Shown in pieces: positions 5,259-7,430 of a stretch of 7,430 bases of DNA. The notes below the pieces were generated by a model that was not told where the DNA came from, ran no database searches, and saw only the letters and a program-made list of their open reading frames with translations. This DNA is from an uncultured Clostridia bacterium (GTDB taxonomy: Bacteria > Bacillota > Clostridia > Peptostreptococcales > Anaerovoracaceae), in the NCBI GenBank assembly GCA_938009115.1, contig CALLHZ010000058.1, positions 1 to 7,430 of the forward strand, read 5' to 3'. The first letter of the stretch is position 1. Every line of letters starts with the position of its first letter. The position numbers and the translations under genes were made by a program.

Positions 5259-6029
5259 ATGAAACAACACATCACGGAGCAGCTCGCTTCCCTGCCGGGA
5301 CACAACGGCATGTACTTTAAAAATCTTATTACGGGCGAGACCATCGCTTATCAGGCGGAGGAATCTTTCCGACCGGCTTCGGTGATCAAGCTGCCGATTT
5401 TTATGCACATTTGCAGGCTGGCGCAGGAGTGCCGCGTCCTCATGGACGAAAAGATCCGGTGCCGCCATTCCGACAAGCTGGGTGGATGCGGTGCTCTTCG
5501 GGCCTTCACCGACGAGCCTGAGGTGTCTGTCGCAACGCTATGCGAGCTGATGATCACCATTTCCGACAACTCTGCCACCAATCTGCTGATCCGCAGATTC
5601 GGCATAGATTCATTGAACGATGCATTCAGAGAAATGGGCCTTTCTGTTACAAGGCTCAACCGTTTGCTGTTTGACAGCGAAGCGGCGGCCCGGGGTATCG
5701 AAAACGAGTTCAGCCCCCGGGAAGTGGGCGACCTTCTGGAGCAGGTCTGGCGGAGGAAATTTGTGGATGAGACCACGTCGATCTATGCGGAGGATATGCT
5801 TTTGAAGCAACAGATCAACCACAAGATCCCCGGGATCATCGGCGATGCGGCGCCGATCGCCCACAAAACCGGCGAGGACGAGGGGATCACCAACGACGTC
5901 GCGCTGGTTTACGCCAAAGAGCCCTTTGTGCTTTGCTTCGCGGGCAACGACACTCATGTTCCCGACTTTGAGAACTTTATTCGCAGGGCATCTTATGAGC
6001 TGTTCGAGGCCTGTGGAGGCAAACCATGA
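5259..6029 (+). CDS. Cytoplasmic serine hydrolase of the class A beta-lactamase fold (Beta-lactamase2-type)
   Basis: The three penicilloyl-serine hydrolase motifs occur in order over 256 residues: SVIK (Ser41-Lys44, nucleophile and general base), SDN (102-104, in ISDNSATNLLIRR) and KTG (203-205). The order and spacing are those of class A beta-lactamases. In the omega-loop region (RLNRLLFDSEAAARGIENEF, 132-151), Leu137 sits where class A enzymes have the deacylating Glu166 in RWEPELN. This points to the 'Beta-lactamase2' serine hydrolase family rather than an efficient beta-lactamase. The N-terminus (MKQHITEQLASLPGHNGM) shows no signal peptide or membrane anchor, so it is probably cytoplasmic and cannot act on periplasmic or extracellular wall. 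GGAGG (5246-5250) is 8 bases from the ATG. It starts 32 bases after the D-aminoacylase gene and overlaps lgt by 4 bases. A D-amino-acid peptide, amide or ester substrate is a guess from context. Confidence 0.85.
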   Translation: MKQHITEQLASLPGHNGMYFKNLITGETIAYQAEESFRPASVIKLPIFMHICRLAQECRVLMDEKIRCRHSDKLGGCGALRAFTDEPEVSVATLCELMITISDNSATNLLIRRFGIDSLNDAFREMGLSVTRLNRLLFDSEAAARGIENEFSPREVGDLLEQVWRRKFVDETTSIYAEDMLLKQQINHKIPGIIGDAAPIAHKTGEDEGITNDVALVYAKEPFVLCFAGNDTHVPDFENFIRRASYELFEACGGKP

Positions 6030-6769
6030 TGACTTCGCCAGGCAGGGTGGCATTTACAATATTCGGTCTGGATGTGATGTGGTACGGCATCATGATCGCC
6101 TCCGGCATGCTGGCGGCGGTGGGCCTTGCCTGGCGGCGGGCACCCGGCGCGGGGCTGGACCGCGATCGTATCATCGATATAGCGCTGTACTGTATCCCTG
6201 CCGGAGCGCTGGGGGCAAGACTCTATTATGTGATCTTTGAATGGAGCTACTACGCCCAGCACCCCGCTGAGATCCTGAATTTCCGCTCCGGCGGTCTGGC
6301 GATCCACGGCGGCTTGATAGCAGGGATCGGGCTGGGCTTACTTCTTGCGAAGCGCTGGAAGCTGCGCATCCCCGCTTACATCGATCTCGTAGCGCCTTCC
6401 GTGGCCCTGGGGCAGGCCATCGGCCGATGGGGAAACTTTTTCAACAGCGAGGCTCACGGGGGGCCAACGGATCTTCCCTGGGCCGTGATCGTCAACGGGA
6501 CTGCGGTGCACCCCACCTTCCTGTATGAATCCCTGTGGTGTTTTCTTCTCTGCGCGTTCCTTGTCTGGTTCGACAGACGCGGCCGGAAGAAATTTGAGGG
6601 ACAGATCTTTCTGATGTACGCGGCTTTGTATTCGGCAGAGCGATTTTTTGTAGAGGGCTTGCGCACAGACAGCCTGATGCTGGGACCTTTCCGCCAGGCC
6701 CAATTGTTCAGCGCCGCAGTGATCCTGCTCTGCCTGATCATTTATGGATATAAGGAGAAACAACAGTGA
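6026..6769 (+). CDS. lgt: Phosphatidylglycerol-prolipoprotein diacylglyceryl transferase Lgt
   Basis: This integral membrane enzyme transfers diacylglycerol from phosphatidylglycerol to the lipobox Cys of prolipoproteins, the first step of lipoprotein maturation. It has 247 residues, slightly short for the family. Diagnostic motifs are LDVMWYGIMIASG (15-27), GALGARLYYVIF (60-71), SGGLAIHGGLIAG (88-100, with the conserved HGGL His94), the Lgt signature GRWGNFFNSEAHG (133-145), and HPTFLYESLW (162-171). The tail ERFFVEGLRTDSLMLG (205-220) is the typical Gram-positive ending, with the conserved Arg213. Hydrophobic stretches at about 14-36, 51-71, 89-108, 118-133, 168-181 and 225-241 fit a seven-helix topology in which some helices are weakly predicted. 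GGAGG (6015-6019) lies 6 bases before ATG 6026; a second ATG follows at 6029. It overlaps the upstream hydrolase (ATGA) and the downstream ychF (GTGA), so translation is probably coupled. Confidence 0.96.
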   Translation: MMTSPGRVAFTIFGLDVMWYGIMIASGMLAAVGLAWRRAPGAGLDRDRIIDIALYCIPAGALGARLYYVIFEWSYYAQHPAEILNFRSGGLAIHGGLIAGIGLGLLLAKRWKLRIPAYIDLVAPSVALGQAIGRWGNFFNSEAHGGPTDLPWAVIVNGTAVHPTFLYESLWCFLLCAFLVWFDRRGRKKFEGQIFLMYAALYSAERFFVEGLRTDSLMLGPFRQAQLFSAAVILLCLIIYGYKEKQQ

Positions 6770-7430
6770 AACTGGGAATCGTAGGGCTGCCCAATGTAGG
6801 AAAGAGCACCCTGTTCAACGCCATTACGAAAGCAGGCGCCGAAGCCGCGAATTATCCCTTCTGCACCATCGAGCCCAATGTGGGCGTAGTTACAGTGCCC
6901 GATGAGCGGATCAAAGTGCTCCATGAAATGTACCACGCGAAGCGGGCGATCTACACCACCATCGAGTTTTATGACATCGCCGGCCTCGTAAAGGGCGCGT
7001 CGAAAGGGGAGGGGCTCGGCAACAAATTCCTGGGTCATATCCGGGAGGTTGCCGCCATCGTTCACGTGGTCCGCTGCTTCGAGGATCCGGGCGTGGTCCA
7101 TGTGGACGGCCGGATCGATCCGCTGTCGGATATCGAAGTGATCAATACGGAGCTGATCCTGTCGGATATGGAAGTGCTGGACCGGAGCATTCAGCGCATC
7201 CGCAAGAGCGCTAAAGGGGACAAGACCCTGTCGGCGGAGCTGGATCTTCTTCTTCGGCTTCAAAAGGTCCTGGAGGACGGAAGATCCGCCCGGACCCTGG
7301 CGGTGAGCGAAGAAGAGGCGGAGGTCCTGCGGGAGCTGAATTTACTGTCGAACAAGCCCATCATCTACGCCGCCAACGTGGCTGAAGACCAGGTCGCTTT
7401 GGCAGGCGAAAATCCTTTTGTCCGCCAGGT
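6766..7430 (+). CDS. ychF: Redox-regulated ATPase YchF (Obg/OLA1 family), N-terminal part
   Basis: 221 codons plus 2 bases are present; the family is about 365 residues, so the TGS domain and C-terminus lie beyond the window edge. The protein starts MKLGIVGLPNVGKSTLFNAI, with P-loop GLPNVGKS (7-14). Then come NYPFCTIEPNVGVV (29-42), the G3 motif DIAG followed by LVKGASKGEGLGNKFLGHI (70-92), and VVRCFEDPGVVHVDGRIDP (101-119). His112 there aligns with the proposed catalytic His114 of E. coli YchF. The coiled-coil arm spans about 125-185. The G4 position reads NVAE (204-207) instead of NKxD; this NxxE form is why YchF/OLA1 prefers ATP over GTP. YchF associates with ribosomes and affects stress responses. 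The start is GTG at 6766, supported by AAGGAG (6752-6757) 8 bases upstream, and overlaps the lgt stop by 4 bases. The GTG hides it from ATG-only ORF calling. Confidence 0.96.
   Translation, partial: MKLGIVGLPNVGKSTLFNAITKAGAEAANYPFCTIEPNVGVVTVPDERIKVLHEMYHAKRAIYTTIEFYDIAGLVKGASKGEGLGNKFLGHIREVAAIVHVVRCFEDPGVVHVDGRIDPLSDIEVINTELILSDMEVLDRSIQRIRKSAKGDKTLSAELDLLLRLQKVLEDGRSARTLAVSEEEAEVLRELNLLSNKPIIYAANVAEDQVALAGENPFVRQ

Noticed and set aside
5259..6029. A beta-lactam resistance gene (class A beta-lactamase)
   Set aside because: No signal peptide is present, and no Glu is seen at the Glu166 position in the omega loop. Calling it a resistance determinant would overstate what the sequence shows.
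1..7430. Mobile elements, CRISPR repeats, tRNAs or phage genes
   Set aside because: No transposase or integrase motifs, no regularly spaced direct repeats and no cloverleaf-type sequences were seen. All genes are co-directional housekeeping-type genes with similar base composition.

Overview
The window looks like core chromosome of a bacterium, most likely a moderately GC-rich member of the Bacillota (Clostridia-like). Three things point there: strong AGGAGG-type ribosome binding sites, the conserved order SRP RNA - dnaX - ybaB/ebfC - recR, and Gram-positive-type LigA, Lgt and YchF sequences. GC is in the high 50s by eye. The taxonomic call is an inference from gene content; I cannot name a genus. 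Every supported gene is on the + strand, and no non-coding stretch exceeds about 230 bases.

Layout. Positions 1-168 are the C-terminal BRCT end of NAD-dependent DNA ligase (ligA). Six bases later comes a gene for a PurM/HypE-like 'AIR synthase-related' protein of unknown substrate (175-1185). A consensus-like sigma-A promoter (TTGACT, 17 bp, TATAAT; 1191-1219) then drives a signal recognition particle RNA (about 1236-1405). The closing stem of that RNA, followed by a T-run, looks like an intrinsic terminator. Only 13 bases after the T-run, dnaX begins (1420-2850), followed by ebfC/ybaB (2871-3227) and recR (3239-3838).

The run continues with gaps of 32 bases or less, or 4-base overlaps, into a second set of genes. 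These are a D-aminoacylase-type amidohydrolase (3865-5226), a cytoplasmic serine hydrolase of the beta-lactamase/penicillin-binding fold (5259-6029), lgt (6026-6769) and the start of ychF (6766 to the window edge).

How the genes fit together. DnaX, EbfC and RecR form a well-known replication and recombination-repair cluster, and the SRP RNA upstream is a common companion. The following genes concern D-amino-acid derivatives, a putative D-Ala-peptide or ester hydrolase, and lipoprotein lipidation, so the tail of the operon has a cell-envelope flavour. YchF is a translation-associated ATPase. Most of this is ordinary housekeeping DNA and I see no clearly undescribed system. The parts most worth a second look are the D-aminoacylase/serine-hydrolase pair, the orphan AIR-synthase-like protein, and the way the SRP RNA terminator sits directly in front of dnaX.
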